A stretch of DNA of 61,018 bases from Actinomycetota bacterium (GTDB lineage: Bacteria > Actinomycetota > Actinomycetes > Mycobacteriales > HKI-0501), in NCBI GenBank assembly GCA_030840805.1, contig JAVEDU010000008.1, positions 1 to 61,018 on the forward strand, given 5' to 3'. The position numbers and the translations under genes were made by a program. Each line of letters opens with the position of its first letter. Position 1 is the stretch's first letter. Shown here one piece after another: positions 36,601 to 45,907 of this stretch. The notes under the pieces are model-generated. The model was not told the DNA's origin, made no database searches, and saw only the letters and a program-made list of their open reading frames with translations.

Positions 36601-37334
36601 GCGCCCGGCTGCTCGGCGTCGGCGTCGGCCCGGGCGACCCCGACCTGGTGACCGTGAAGGCGGTCCGCGTGCTGCGCGAGGCCGACCGCGTGTTCGTCCC
36701 GGTGATGTCCGCGGACGAGATGGGCCGCGCGGAGCAGACCGTCCGCGCCCACGCCGGGCACGACCGGATCGAGCGGCTGGTGTTCGCGCTGAACGAGCGC
36801 ACCGACACCACCCGCCGGGAGCGGCACTGGGACGAGGCGGGGCGGCGGGTCGCCGACTACCTGCGCGCCGCGGGTCCGGCGACGACGGCGGCGTTCGCCA
36901 CGATCGGCGACCCGAACGTGTACTCCACCTTCACCTATCTCGCCCAGACCGTGGCGGACCTGCTCCCGGACCTCGAGGTCGAGACCGTCCCGGGCATCAC
37001 CGCGATGCAGGCCCTCGCGTCCCGCAGCGGCGTACCGCTGGTCGAGGGCACCGAGTCGCTGACCCTGCTGCCGCTCGCCCGCGGCACCGACGGGCTGGCC
37101 GAGGCGCTCGCCGCGGGCGGCAGCGTGGTCGCGTACAAGGGCGGCCGGGTGCTGGACGACGTGGTCGACGTCGTCCGGGCGGCGGGCCGGCTGGACGACG
37201 CCGTCTTCGCCGCGCACCTGGGCCTTCCCGACGAGCTCGTCGCGCCGCTGTCCGAGGTGGACACCTCGACCGCGCCGTACCTGTCCGCCGTGCTCGTCCC
37301 GGGCCGGCGTGAATCCCGTGGAGGAAAGCTGTGA
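36597..37334 (+). CDS. cobI: Precorrin-2 C(20)-methyltransferase
   Basis: 245 residues from ATG 36597. This SAM-dependent tetrapyrrole methylase starts with LLGVGVGPGDPDLVTVKAVR. The order of motifs (VFVPVMS, TIGDPNVYSTFTYL, ETVPGITAMQALAS) is that of CobI/CbiL. It methylates C20 of (cobalt-)precorrin-2, the first committed corrin methylation. It overlaps cobB and cobM by four bases. Confidence 0.95.
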   Translation: MSARLLGVGVGPGDPDLVTVKAVRVLREADRVFVPVMSADEMGRAEQTVRAHAGHDRIERLVFALNERTDTTRRERHWDEAGRRVADYLRAAGPATTAAFATIGDPNVYSTFTYLAQTVADLLPDLEVETVPGITAMQALASRSGVPLVEGTESLTLLPLARGTDGLAEALAAGGSVVAYKGGRVLDDVVDVVRAAGRLDDAVFAAHLGLPDELVAPLSEVDTSTAPYLSAVLVPGRRESRGGKL

Positions 37335-38137
37335 CCACCACCGGCCGTGTGACGTTCGTCGGAGCGGGTCCCGGCGCCGCCGACCTCATCACGCTCCGCG
37401 GCGCCCGGGTGATCGGCGAGGCGGACATCGTGGTGTGGGCGCGGAGCCTGTGCCACCCCGACATCCTCTCCCACGCCCGTCCGGACGCCGAGATCGTCGA
37501 CTCCGCGGAGATCCCGCTGGAGGGCGTGGTCGCGATCTACGAGCGAGCGGTACGCGACGGGCTGCACGTCGCCCGGGTGCACTCCGGCGACCCCGGTCTG
37601 TGGGGCGCGGTGGCCGAGCAGATCGAGCGCTGCCGCGCGCTGGGGCTGGGGACCGAGGTCGTCCCCGGGGTGAGCGCGTTCAGTGCGGTGGCGGCGATCG
37701 TGCAGCGCGAGCTGACCGTCCCCGAGGTCGCGCAGTCGGTGATCCTCACCCGGCTCGGCGGCGGCAAGACACCGATGCCCGAGCGGGAGAGCGTCCGTGA
37801 CTTCGCCCGCCACGGGACCACGATGGCGATCTTCCTGTCGGCGGCACGGTCGGGTCAGGTCGTCGACGAGCTGCGCGAGGGCGGGTACGCCGAGGACACC
37901 CCGGTCGTGGTGGCGTACCAGGCCACCTGGCCGGACGAGCTGATCGTGGAGTGCACGGTCGGCACGCTCGAGGAGACCGTCAAGGCGCACAAGCTGTGGA
38001 AGCACACGCTGTTCCTGGTCGGCCCGGCGATGGGCGGCACCGTCGACACGCGGTCGCACCTGTACCACCCCGGGCACTTCCACGGGTTCCGCAAGGCGGA
38101 CCGGGAGGCCCGCAAGGTCCTCAAGGGCGGCCGGTGA
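37331..38137 (+). CDS. cobM: Precorrin-4 C(11)-methyltransferase
   Basis: 268 residues from GTG 37331. SAM-dependent methylase motifs: VTFVGAGPGAADLITLRG, VHSGDPGLWGAVAEQ, VVPGVSAFSAVAA, and LTRLGGGKTPMPERE, which is typical of CobM/CbiF. It methylates C11. The end carries a His-containing YHPGHFHGFRKADREAR tail. It overlaps cobI and cbiD by four bases. Confidence 0.96.
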   Translation: MTTTGRVTFVGAGPGAADLITLRGARVIGEADIVVWARSLCHPDILSHARPDAEIVDSAEIPLEGVVAIYERAVRDGLHVARVHSGDPGLWGAVAEQIERCRALGLGTEVVPGVSAFSAVAAIVQRELTVPEVAQSVILTRLGGGKTPMPERESVRDFARHGTTMAIFLSAARSGQVVDELREGGYAEDTPVVVAYQATWPDELIVECTVGTLEETVKAHKLWKHTLFLVGPAMGGTVDTRSHLYHPGHFHGFRKADREARKVLKGGR

Positions 38138-39276
38138 CGGAGCAGCCCGACCTCAGCGAGCCGGACCTTCCGCGTACCGCGAAGGACCGGCCGAAGGCGC
38201 TGCGCACGGGCTGGACGACCGGCGCGTGCAGCGCCGCCGCGGCGAAGGCCGCGACGGCCGCGCTCCGCACCGGGGTACCGCAGTCCACCGTGGAGATCGG
38301 CCTGCCCGGCGGGCGCCGGGTCGGCTTCGTGGTGGCCTCCTGCACGGTCACGGAAACCCGGGCCGCGGCGGTCGTCGTGAAGGACGCCGGGGACGACCCG
38401 GACGTCACCCACGGCGCACACCTGACCGCCACCGTGTCCTGGCGCGCCGAGCCGGGTGTCGAGCTCGACGGCGGCGTCGGTGTCGGCGTGGTGACCAAAC
38501 CCGGGCTCGGCCTGGAGGTCGGCGGACCGGCGATCAATCCGGTACCCCGGCAGATGATCGCCGAGTCGGTCACCGAGGCGCTGGACGGGGAGCCGCGCGG
38601 GGTCCGCGTCGTGATCAGCGTGCCCGACGGCGAGAAGATGGCGCGCAAGACCACCAACGCCCGGCTGGGCATCCTCGGCGGTATCTCGATCCTCGGCACG
38701 ACCGGGATCGTCCGGCCGTTCTCGACCGCGTCCTGGCGGGCCAGCGTCGAGCAGGCCGTGTCCGTCATGGCGGCCCAGGGTGAGCAGACCCTGGTGCTGT
38801 GCACCGGCGGGCGTACCGAGCGCGGCGCGATGGCGCTGCTGCCGTACCTGCCCGAGGTGTGCTTCGTCGAGGTCGGCGACTTCACCGGGGCCGCGCTGCG
38901 GCGGGCGGTGGAGCACGGTCTGCACCGGGTCGTCTTCGTCGGCATGGCCGGCAAGCTGACCAAGCTGGCCCAGGGCATCCTGATGACCCACTACACCCGG
39001 TCCAAGGTGGACACCGGCCTGCTCGGGCGGCTCACCCGCGAGGTCACCGGCGACGACGCGCTGGCCTCCACGGTGGACGGTGCCAATACCGCGCGGCACG
39101 CATACGAGCTGTGGGAGAGCGCCGGAGTCCTGCGGGAGTGCGGCGACGAGCTGTGCGCCCGGGTCGCCGACGTGCTCGCCCGCTTCGGCGAGCAGCGGTT
39201 GCAGTCCGAGGTCGCGATGGTGGACTTCAGCGGGCAGCGCGTGGTCGCGGCCACCCGGGCGGAGTGGGTGGCATGA
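38134..39276 (+). CDS. cbiD: Cobalt-precorrin-5B C(1)-methyltransferase
   Basis: 380 residues from GTG 38134. CbiD signatures are RTGWTTGACSAAAAKAA near residue 29, VKDAGDDPDVTHGAHL, GVVTKPGLGLEVGGPAINPVPR and GISILGTTGIVRPFST. CbiD methylates C1 in the cobalt-early pathway. Its presence with cbiG and cbiX is a mark of that pathway. It overlaps both neighbours by four bases. Confidence 0.97.
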   Translation: MTEQPDLSEPDLPRTAKDRPKALRTGWTTGACSAAAAKAATAALRTGVPQSTVEIGLPGGRRVGFVVASCTVTETRAAAVVVKDAGDDPDVTHGAHLTATVSWRAEPGVELDGGVGVGVVTKPGLGLEVGGPAINPVPRQMIAESVTEALDGEPRGVRVVISVPDGEKMARKTTNARLGILGGISILGTTGIVRPFSTASWRASVEQAVSVMAAQGEQTLVLCTGGRTERGAMALLPYLPEVCFVEVGDFTGAALRRAVEHGLHRVVFVGMAGKLTKLAQGILMTHYTRSKVDTGLLGRLTREVTGDDALASTVDGANTARHAYELWESAGVLRECGDELCARVADVLARFGEQRLQSEVAMVDFSGQRVVAATRAEWVA

Positions 39277-40439
39277 GGATCACCGTGGTGGGCGAGGGCC
39301 AGGCGGTACCCGTCGACGCGGACCTCGTCGTGGGCGGGCGCCGGCACCTCGCGGGTATCGAGGGCGTCCCGACCGTCGAGCTGGGACCGCTCGCCCCGGC
39401 GTTGGACGCCGTCGCCGCGGCGCAGCGCCCCGCCGTCGTCGCCTCCGGTGACCCCGGGTTCTTCGGGATGGTCCGGGTGCTCGCCGAGCGGTTCGGCGCC
39501 GAGGCGCTGGACGTCCGCCCCGGGGTGTCCTCCGTCGCGACGGCCTTCGCCCGTACCGGCATCCCCTGGGACGACGCGGTCGTGGTCAGCGCGCACGGGG
39601 CCGAGGGGGGCCGCTCGCTGCGACGGGCGGTCAACGTGTGCCGCGCGCGGCGCAAGGTCGCCGTCCTCACCGGTCCCGGCGCCGGCCCCGCCGAGCTGGG
39701 CGCCGCGCTCGCCGGGACGAACCGGGTGCTGCTCGTCGCCCAGCGGCTGGGCACGCCGGAGGAGTCCGTGGTCGAGGCGACGCCCGAGGCGGCCGCCGGG
39801 AAGCCCTGGGACCCGCTCAACGTCACGCTGGTGATCGACCCGGACCACGCCGTCGGCGGTCCGGTGTGGACGTCGGCCGACGTGGGCCCGGCCCGCTGGG
39901 CGCTGGACGAGGACGCCTTCACCCACCGGGACTCGATGATCACCAAATCCGAGGTGCGGGCGCTCGCGCTCGCGCACCTGGGACCGCGCCTGGGCGACCT
40001 GGTGTGGGACATCGGCGCGGGCAGCGGGTCGGTCGCGGTCGAGTGCGCCCGGTTCGGTGCCGCCGCCGTCGCCGTCGAGCGGTCCGCCGACGGAGCCGAG
40101 CGGATCCGCGCGAACGCCGCGGCGCACGGCGTCGACCTCCAGGTCGTGCACGGCGAGGCGCCCGACGTCCTGGCGGGCCTACCCGACCCGGACGCCGTGT
40201 TCGTCGGCGGCGGCGGGCCGGACGTCGTGGCCGAGTGCGCGCGCCGCGCGCTGCGGTCGGTCGTGGTCACGCTCGCCGCCGTGGACCGCGTACCGGCGAC
40301 CCGCCGGGCGCTCGCCGACGCGGGCCTGCGGTGCGACGGCGTGCTGCTCCAGTCGTCCCGTCTCGCGCCGCTGCCGGACGATGCCGTCCGGCTGTCGGCG
40401 ACCAATCCTGTCTTCGTGCTCTGGGGGGAACGCCCGTGA
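39273..40439 (+). CDS. cobL: Precorrin-6Y C5,15-methyltransferase/decarboxylase (CbiE-CbiT)
   Basis: 388 residues from ATG 39273. The N-terminal CbiE-like domain (1 to about 200) has VVASGDPGFFGMVRVL and VRPGVSSVATAFAR. The C-terminal CbiT-like domain has a Rossmann SAM motif WDIGAGSGSVAVE near 245-257 and a preceding MITKSEVRALALAHL. The fused protein methylates C5 and C15 and decarboxylates the acetate at C12. It overlaps cbiD and cbiG-cobJ by four bases. Confidence 0.96.
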   Translation: MRITVVGEGQAVPVDADLVVGGRRHLAGIEGVPTVELGPLAPALDAVAAAQRPAVVASGDPGFFGMVRVLAERFGAEALDVRPGVSSVATAFARTGIPWDDAVVVSAHGAEGGRSLRRAVNVCRARRKVAVLTGPGAGPAELGAALAGTNRVLLVAQRLGTPEESVVEATPEAAAGKPWDPLNVTLVIDPDHAVGGPVWTSADVGPARWALDEDAFTHRDSMITKSEVRALALAHLGPRLGDLVWDIGAGSGSVAVECARFGAAAVAVERSADGAERIRANAAAHGVDLQVVHGEAPDVLAGLPDPDAVFVGGGGPDVVAECARRALRSVVVTLAAVDRVPATRRALADAGLRCDGVLLQSSRLAPLPDDAVRLSATNPVFVLWGERP

Positions 40440-42136
40440 TCGGGTTGGTGTACGCCACGGCGGCCGGCCGTGCCGCCGCGTCGGAACTCGCTGTCGCGCT
40501 GGGGCCCGACGCCCGGCTCTACGACGGGCCGCCGGGGGACGGCCTGCGCTCCGCGTGGCAGGAGTGCGACGGGATCGTCGCGTTCCTCGCCACCGGCGCG
40601 ACCGTGCGACTGCTCGCCCCGCTGCTGGCGGACAAGCACACCGACCCCGGGGTGGTGTGCGTGGACGAGGCGCGCCGGTACGCCGTCGCGCTGGTCGGTG
40701 GCCACGGCGGTGGGGCCAACGCCCTCGCCGCGCGGGTGGCCGACGCGCTGGGGGCTACCCCGGTCGTCACCACGGCGACCGACGCGGTCGGGATGACCCC
40801 GCTGGACGAGGCGGCGGCGCTGTTCGGCTGCACCGTCCACGGTGACCTCGCCGGCCTCACCCGTGCGGTGCTGGACGGCGTACCGGTGGCGGTGCGCAAC
40901 CCGCACGGCCTGCCGCTGCCCGCGCTGCCGCTCGCCGACGGCGATCCACAGTGGACGCTCGTGCTGGACGACGCGCAGGCGGTGCCGGCCGAGCGGGAGG
41001 TGCGGATGGTTCCCGCCGACCTGGTCGTGGGCATCGGCTGCGAGCGCGGGGTCTCGGTCGACGAGGTCACCGCGCTGCTGGACCGGCTGCCGGAGCTGGG
41101 GTTCGACCCGGCCGCGATCGGCGCGATCGCCTCGCTGGACCTCAAGGCCGACGAGGCGGCGCTGCTCGCGGTGGCCGAGCGCCTGGGCGTGCCGTTCGTG
41201 ACCCACCCGGCCGCGGTGCTGTCCACCCAGGACGTGCCGACGCCGTCCGAGGTGGTGTCCGCGGAGGTCGGTACGCCGAGCGTCGCCGAGGCGTCCGCGC
41301 TCGTGACCGCCCGCGCCCGGACCGGCGGGGAGCCCGAACTGGTGGTGCCCAAGCAGAAGCAGGGCCGCGTCACGATGGCCGTGGCCCGGGCGCGGTACCG
41401 GGGACGGCTCGCCGTGGTGGGCCTCGGGCCCGGCGCCGCCGACCTGCGCAGCCCGCGGGCCGAGGCCGAGCTGCGGCGGGCCGCCGAGGTCGTCGGCCTG
41501 GACCAGTACGTCGCCCAGATCCGCCACCTGCTCCGCCCCGGCACCCGCGTGCACGCCACCGGGCTCGGCAGCGAGGAGGCCCGCGCCCGCAGCGCCGTCG
41601 ACCTCGCCCGCGAGGGTCGCGCGGTCGCGCTGATCGGGTCCGGCGACGCCGGGGTGTACGCGATGGCGAGTCCCGCCCTGGAGCACGCGGGGGAGGACGT
41701 CGAGGTCGTCGGCGTACCCGGCATCACCGCCGCGCTGGCATCCGCCGCCGTGCTCGGCGCCCCGCTGGGGCACGACCACGCGATGATCAGCCTCTCCGAC
41801 CTGCACACGCCGTGGCCGGCGATCGAGCGGCGCGTCCGTGCGGCGGCCGAGGCGGACCTCGTCGTGTGCTTCTACAACCCGCGCTCGAAGGGCCGGGACT
41901 GGCAGCTCGGCGCGGCCCTCGACCTGATCCGCAAGCACCGTCCCGACGAGACACCGGTCGCGGCGGTACGCCAGGCCAGCCGTCCCGACGAGTCCGTCCA
42001 CATCGCACCGATCGCGGACTTCGACCCCGCCGTGGTCGACATGTACACGACCGTGGTCGTGGGCGCGTCCACCACCAGGCTGGTCGGCGGGCGGATGGTC
42101 ACCCCCCGCGGCTACCGGTGGATGGGTCCCGAATGA
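40436..42136 (+). CDS. cobJ: CbiG-CobJ fusion (cobalt-precorrin-5A hydrolase and precorrin-3B C17-methyltransferase)
   Basis: 566 residues from GTG 40436. CbiG occupies 1 to about 315: central motifs FLATGATVRLLAPLLADKHTDP cut at VVCVDEARRY, GGHGGGANALA, and C-terminal GIGCERGVS with AIASLDLKADEAAL. CobJ/CbiH occupies about 319-566: LAVVGLGPGAADLRSPRA, IGSGDAGVYAMAS, VVGVPGITAALASAA and VVCFYNPRSKGRDWQ. One chain would therefore methylate C17 with ring contraction and then open the lactone ring. The CbiG half is another mark of the cobalt-early pathway. It overlaps both neighbours by four bases. Confidence 0.96.
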   Translation: MIGLVYATAAGRAAASELAVALGPDARLYDGPPGDGLRSAWQECDGIVAFLATGATVRLLAPLLADKHTDPGVVCVDEARRYAVALVGGHGGGANALAARVADALGATPVVTTATDAVGMTPLDEAAALFGCTVHGDLAGLTRAVLDGVPVAVRNPHGLPLPALPLADGDPQWTLVLDDAQAVPAEREVRMVPADLVVGIGCERGVSVDEVTALLDRLPELGFDPAAIGAIASLDLKADEAALLAVAERLGVPFVTHPAAVLSTQDVPTPSEVVSAEVGTPSVAEASALVTARARTGGEPELVVPKQKQGRVTMAVARARYRGRLAVVGLGPGAADLRSPRAEAELRRAAEVVGLDQYVAQIRHLLRPGTRVHATGLGSEEARARSAVDLAREGRAVALIGSGDAGVYAMASPALEHAGEDVEVVGVPGITAALASAAVLGAPLGHDHAMISLSDLHTPWPAIERRVRAAAEADLVVCFYNPRSKGRDWQLGAALDLIRKHRPDETPVAAVRQASRPDESVHIAPIADFDPAVVDMYTTVVVGASTTRLVGGRMVTPRGYRWMGPE

Positions 42137-42321
42137 CCGCACCCGTCGTGATCCGCGGCTGCCAGGGCTGTGGCGCCTGCCTGCTCACCTGTCCCGAACA
42201 CGCGATCCGGCCGTCCGGCGGTGCCCTCCTGGTCCGGGCGGACCTGTGCACCGGCTGCGGGGAGTGCGTGGAGATCTGCCCCGTTGATGCCGTCCACTTC
42301 ACCGAGGAGCTGTCCGCATGA
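42133..42321 (+). CDS. 2[4Fe-4S] ferredoxin in the cobalamin operon
   Basis: 62 residues from ATG 42133, in a frame that is open far upstream and therefore easy to miss. Two complete CxxCxxCxxxCP cluster motifs are present: CQGCGACLLTCP and CTGCGECVEICP. It overlaps cbiG-cobJ and the transporter gene by four bases, so it is a true operon member. A likely job is to supply electrons to a reductive step such as corrinoid cobalt reduction or CbiX cluster redox, which is inference. Confidence 0.93.
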   Translation: MTAPVVIRGCQGCGACLLTCPEHAIRPSGGALLVRADLCTGCGECVEICPVDAVHFTEELSA

Positions 42322-43382
42322 CCGAGGCCGTACTGATCTCCGGCGCGTGGACCCGGGGCGAACGTCTCCGCATCGGCGGCATCCTCGCCGTGATCGCGGG
42401 TCTCCACGTGGCCGGGATCGCCCTGTACCTCGCGTACGCCGGTGATCTCGCCACCGCGGGCGGCGTCGCGGGCACCGGGGTGCTGGCGTACGTCCTCGGC
42501 ACGCGGCACGCGTTCGACGCCGACCACATCGCGGCGATCGACGACACGACCCGGATCATGCTGCTGCGCGGGCGGCGGCCGGTGGGCGTCGGCTTCTTCT
42601 TCGCGATGGGGCACTCCACGGTGGTCGTCGTGCTGGCGCTGCTCGTCGCCTGGGGCGCGTCGTCGCTCACCACCGCCGGTGCGGACCGGCTCCGGGAGTT
42701 CGGCGGCGCCATCGCGACGATCGTGGCGATGGTGTTCCTGCTGATCGTCGCGGCGCTGAACGCCGTGGTGCTCCGCACGATCGTCAAGCTGTGGCGGCAG
42801 CTGCGCAGCGGGGTGCACGACGCGCAGGCGACGGAGCGGGCGCTGCTGTCACGCGGAGCTCTCAACCGCCTGCTGGGCCGCCGGTTCTCCGGCGTGGTGC
42901 GCTCCTCGTGGCACATGTACCCGATCGGTCTGCTGATGGGCCTCGGGCTGGAGACCGCGAGCGAGGTGACGCTGCTGGCGCTTGCCGCCTCGACCGCGGC
43001 GGGCGGCCAGCTGCCGGTGGCCGCCGTGCTGAGCCTGCCGCTGCTGTTCGCGGCGGGCATGTCCACGTTCGACACGGCGGACAGCCTGGTGATGACCCGG
43101 CTGTACTCGTGGTCGTACCGCAACCCGGTGCGCACGCTGTTCTTCAACATGAGTACGACCGCGATGACCGTCCTCATCGCCGCGTTCATCGCGAGCGTGT
43201 ACATCGCGGACGTCCTGGTGGCCTACGCGCACTGGACGGTCCTCACGCCGTACGCGGCGCTCGCCGAGAACTTCGAGCTGTTCGGGTACTGCATCGCCGG
43301 GCTGTTCGCGCTGACCTGGCTCACCGCCTTCGCGGTGTGGAAGGTCCGCCGGTACGACGCCGCGCCGGAGACCGTCCGATGA
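42318..43382 (+). CDS. Nickel/cobalt transporter, NiCoT (HoxN/NixA) family
   Basis: 354 residues from ATG 42318 with about eight hydrophobic segments. The NiCoT signature RHAFDADHIAAIDDTTR lies in the second segment (about residue 63), and GFFFAMGHSTVV, GLLMGLGLETASEVTLL and LPLLFAAGMSTFDTADS are the other family motifs. Given its place in the middle of the cobalamin operon, cobalt is the likely substrate. Control by the cobalamin riboswitch upstream is expected. Confidence 0.95.
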   Translation: MTEAVLISGAWTRGERLRIGGILAVIAGLHVAGIALYLAYAGDLATAGGVAGTGVLAYVLGTRHAFDADHIAAIDDTTRIMLLRGRRPVGVGFFFAMGHSTVVVVLALLVAWGASSLTTAGADRLREFGGAIATIVAMVFLLIVAALNAVVLRTIVKLWRQLRSGVHDAQATERALLSRGALNRLLGRRFSGVVRSSWHMYPIGLLMGLGLETASEVTLLALAASTAAGGQLPVAAVLSLPLLFAAGMSTFDTADSLVMTRLYSWSYRNPVRTLFFNMSTTAMTVLIAAFIASVYIADVLVAYAHWTVLTPYAALAENFELFGYCIAGLFALTWLTAFAVWKVRRYDAAPETVR

Positions 43383-43984
43383 CCCGCGCCATCCACCCGA
43401 TCGAGGTGGAGTCGTACGAGATCCTCCGCTCCCGGGTGCCCACGGCCGACCTGCCGCGGTGGACGCGTGCGGTGACCGAGCGGGTCATCCACTCCAGCGC
43501 GGACGTGTCCTACCTGGACGACCTGGTGTGCGACGAGGACGTGCTCGCCGCCGGGGCCACCGCGCTCGCGTCCGGCGCGCCGCTCGTCGTGGACGCCGAG
43601 ATGGTCGGCGCCGGGATCACCACGTACCCGTCGATGTGCCTCGTTCGCGACCCGGCCGCGGCGGAGCTGGCCGCCCGGACGGGCGACACCCGGTGGGCGG
43701 CGGCCTACGGGCTGGCCGCCGAGCGGGTCGGTCCCGGCGCGGTGTGGGTGGTCGGCAACGCCCCGACCGCGCTGTTCGCGCTGGTGGAGTGCGCCGCCGC
43801 GCCCGCCCTGGTGGTCGGCCTGCCGGTCGGGTTCGTGGGCTCGGTGGAGTCCAAGGCGGCGCTGCGCGCGTCCGGCCTCCCGGCCCTGACGAACCGTTCC
43901 GAGAAGGGCGGCTCGGCGGTGGCCGCCGCCGCCGTGAACGCCCTGCTGTACGGCCCGAATCCGCTGTCCGAGGAGAGCACGTGA
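43379..43984 (+). CDS. cobH: Precorrin-8X methylmutase
   Basis: 201 residues from ATG 43379. It moves the methyl group from C11 to C12 to give (hydrogeno)cobyrinate. The catalytic histidine is H38 in ERVIHSSADVSY. Other conserved parts are DAEMVGAGITTYPS, VVGNAPTALFALVE and GLPVGFVGSVESKAALR. It overlaps the transporter and cbiX genes by four bases. Confidence 0.97.
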   Translation: MTRAIHPIEVESYEILRSRVPTADLPRWTRAVTERVIHSSADVSYLDDLVCDEDVLAAGATALASGAPLVVDAEMVGAGITTYPSMCLVRDPAAAELAARTGDTRWAAAYGLAAERVGPGAVWVVGNAPTALFALVECAAAPALVVGLPVGFVGSVESKAALRASGLPALTNRSEKGGSAVAAAAVNALLYGPNPLSEEST

Positions 43985-44892
43985 CCGACCTGACCCTCAC
44001 CACGCCGCCCGCGCTCCTCATCGTCGGCCACGGCACGAAGGACGAGGCCGGCGCGGACGAGTTCCGCCGGTTCGTCGCGCGGGTGGGCGCGCGGCTGGCC
44101 CGGCAGGGCATCGCGGCCGGTGGTGGCTTCATCGAGCTGTCGCCGCCCCCGCTCGCCGACACGATGGCCGAGCTGGTCGCCGCGGGGCACCGGAGGATTG
44201 CCGCCGTGCCCCTGATGCTGGTCGCCGCGGGGCACGCGAAGGGCGACATCCCGGCGGCGCTCGCCCGCGAGAAGGAGCGCCACCCGGGCATCTCGGTCTC
44301 CTACGGTCGTCCGCTCGGTCCACACCCGACGCTGCTCGGGGTGCTGACCGAGCGGCTGGACGCGGTCCTCGACGTGGCGGACCGTCCGAACGCGATGGTC
44401 GTGCTCGTCGGCCGCGGCTCGACGGACCCCGATGCCAACGCGGAGATCGCGAAGGTGGCCCGCCTGCTGTACGAGGGCCGCAACCTCGCGGGCGTCGAAC
44501 CGGCGTTCGTCTCCCTCGCCGAGCCGGGGGTCCCGGCGGCGATGGAGCGCTGCCGGCGCCTCGGCGCGGAGCGGATCGTCGTGCTGCCGTACTTCCTGTT
44601 CGCGGGCGTGCTGCCGGACCGGATCGTCGCGCAGAGCACCGAGTGGGCGGCGGCCCATCCGGACGTGCCGGTGGCAGTCGCGGGGCTGATCGGGGACTGC
44701 GACGAGCTCGCCGCGATCGTGCTGGAGCGGTACGCCGAGGCGCTGGGCGCCGAGATCCGGATGAACTGCGACACCTGCATCTACCGCGTCGCGCTGCCCG
44801 GGTTCGAGGACCGCGTCGGGGCGGTGCAGAAGCCGCACGACCACCCCGACGACCCGGCGGGCCACCATCACCACCACGCCCATGCGCACTGA
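43981..44892 (+). CDS. cbiX: Sirohydrochlorin cobaltochelatase, long CbiX
   Basis: 303 residues from GTG 43981, with two chelatase half-domains. Active-site histidines are H17 (LLIVGHGTKDEA) and H85 (LVAAGHAKGDIP). Near the C-terminus lies MNCDTC (261-266), the MXCXXC type iron-sulphur motif known from long CbiX, followed by a histidine-rich tail (HHHHHAHAH) suited to metal storage. It inserts Co(II) into sirohydrochlorin, the entry to the cobalt-early pathway. It overlaps cobH by four bases and the next gene by eleven. Confidence 0.96.
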   Translation: MTDLTLTTPPALLIVGHGTKDEAGADEFRRFVARVGARLARQGIAAGGGFIELSPPPLADTMAELVAAGHRRIAAVPLMLVAAGHAKGDIPAALAREKERHPGISVSYGRPLGPHPTLLGVLTERLDAVLDVADRPNAMVVLVGRGSTDPDANAEIAKVARLLYEGRNLAGVEPAFVSLAEPGVPAAMERCRRLGAERIVVLPYFLFAGVLPDRIVAQSTEWAAAHPDVPVAVAGLIGDCDELAAIVLERYAEALGAEIRMNCDTCIYRVALPGFEDRVGAVQKPHDHPDDPAGHHHHHAHAH

Positions 44893-45907
44893 GACGTACG
44901 ACCTGGGCCACCACGGCGATCGTGAGGTCGTGCCCGGGCTGGTCGATCTCGCGGTCAACGTGCGGCCCACCCCACGGTGGCTGGTGGCGGCCGTCGCCGA
45001 GTCCCTGACCGGATTGGCGTCCTACCCGGACCCGGACGCGGCCCGCGCCGCCACGGCGGCCCGGCACGGCCGCCCGGCGGACGAGGTCCTGCTCACCGCG
45101 GGGGCGGCCGAGGCGTTCGTGCTGCTGGCCCGCGCGCTGTCGCCGCGTCGCGCCGTCGTGGTCCACCCGCAGTTCACCGAGCCGGAGGCCGCGCTGCGCG
45201 CCGCGGGCCACGAGGTCGAGCGGGTCGTGCTGTCCGAGGTGGACGGTTTCGTCCTCGGCCCCGCGCTGGTGCCGGACGACGCCGATCTCGTGGTCGTCGG
45301 CAACCCCACCAACCCGACGTCGGTGCTGCACTCCGCCCCGACGGTGGCGGCGCTGGCCCGCCCCGGCCGGGTGCTGGTGGTGGACGAGGCGTTCGCGGAC
45401 ACCGTGCCGGGGGAGCCCGAGTCCCTGGCCGGGCGGCGCGACCTGCCAGGACTCCTCGTCCTGCGCAGCCTGACCAAGACCTGGGGGCTCGCGGGGCTGC
45501 GGATCGGGTACGCGCTGGCCGCGCCCGAGCTGATCCGGCGGCTCGAGTCGGCGCAGCCGCTGTGGGCCGTGTCCACGCCCGCCCTCGCCGCCGCGGTGGC
45601 CTGCGCGGCCCCGGACGCCCGCGCCGAGGAGGAGACGATCGCCCACCGCATCGCCGCCGACCGCGCGTACCTGCTGGACCGGCTGGCCGCGCTGGCGGTC
45701 GAGGTGGCCGCCCCGCCGCGGTCGTCCTTCGTGCTCGTCCGGGTGCCGGACGGTGTCGCGGTGCGCTCCGCACTCCGGGAGCGGGGGTTCGCGGTGCGGC
45801 GCGGGGACACGTTCCCCGGGCTCGGGCCGGACCACCTGCGGCTCGCCGTCCGGGAACCCGCGGTGACCGACGCGTTCGCCGCCGCGCTCGGGGAGGTGCT
45901 GGCATGA
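44882..45907 (+). CDS. cobC: CobC-like PLP aminotransferase-fold enzyme
   Basis: 341 residues from ATG 44882, starting inside the His-rich tail of cbiX. It is a fold-type I PLP enzyme: VVVGNPTNPTSVL, VVDEAFADTVPGE, and the Schiff-base lysine K199 in LRSLTKTWGLAGLRIGY. The same gene type occurs in mycobacterial cobalamin clusters (Rv2231c-like) and is annotated CobC or threonine-phosphate decarboxylase-like; it would supply the aminopropanol-phosphate arm. Activity is inferred from context, since histidinol-phosphate aminotransferases look similar. Confidence 0.82.
   Translation: MRTETYDLGHHGDREVVPGLVDLAVNVRPTPRWLVAAVAESLTGLASYPDPDAARAATAARHGRPADEVLLTAGAAEAFVLLARALSPRRAVVVHPQFTEPEAALRAAGHEVERVVLSEVDGFVLGPALVPDDADLVVVGNPTNPTSVLHSAPTVAALARPGRVLVVDEAFADTVPGEPESLAGRRDLPGLLVLRSLTKTWGLAGLRIGYALAAPELIRRLESAQPLWAVSTPALAAAVACAAPDARAEEETIAHRIAADRAYLLDRLAALAVEVAAPPRSSFVLVRVPDGVAVRSALRERGFAVRRGDTFPGLGPDHLRLAVREPAVTDAFAAALGEVLA

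Noticed and set aside
39227-42142. 971-residue minus-strand ORF
   Set aside because: Antisense shadow of cobL and cbiG-cobJ.
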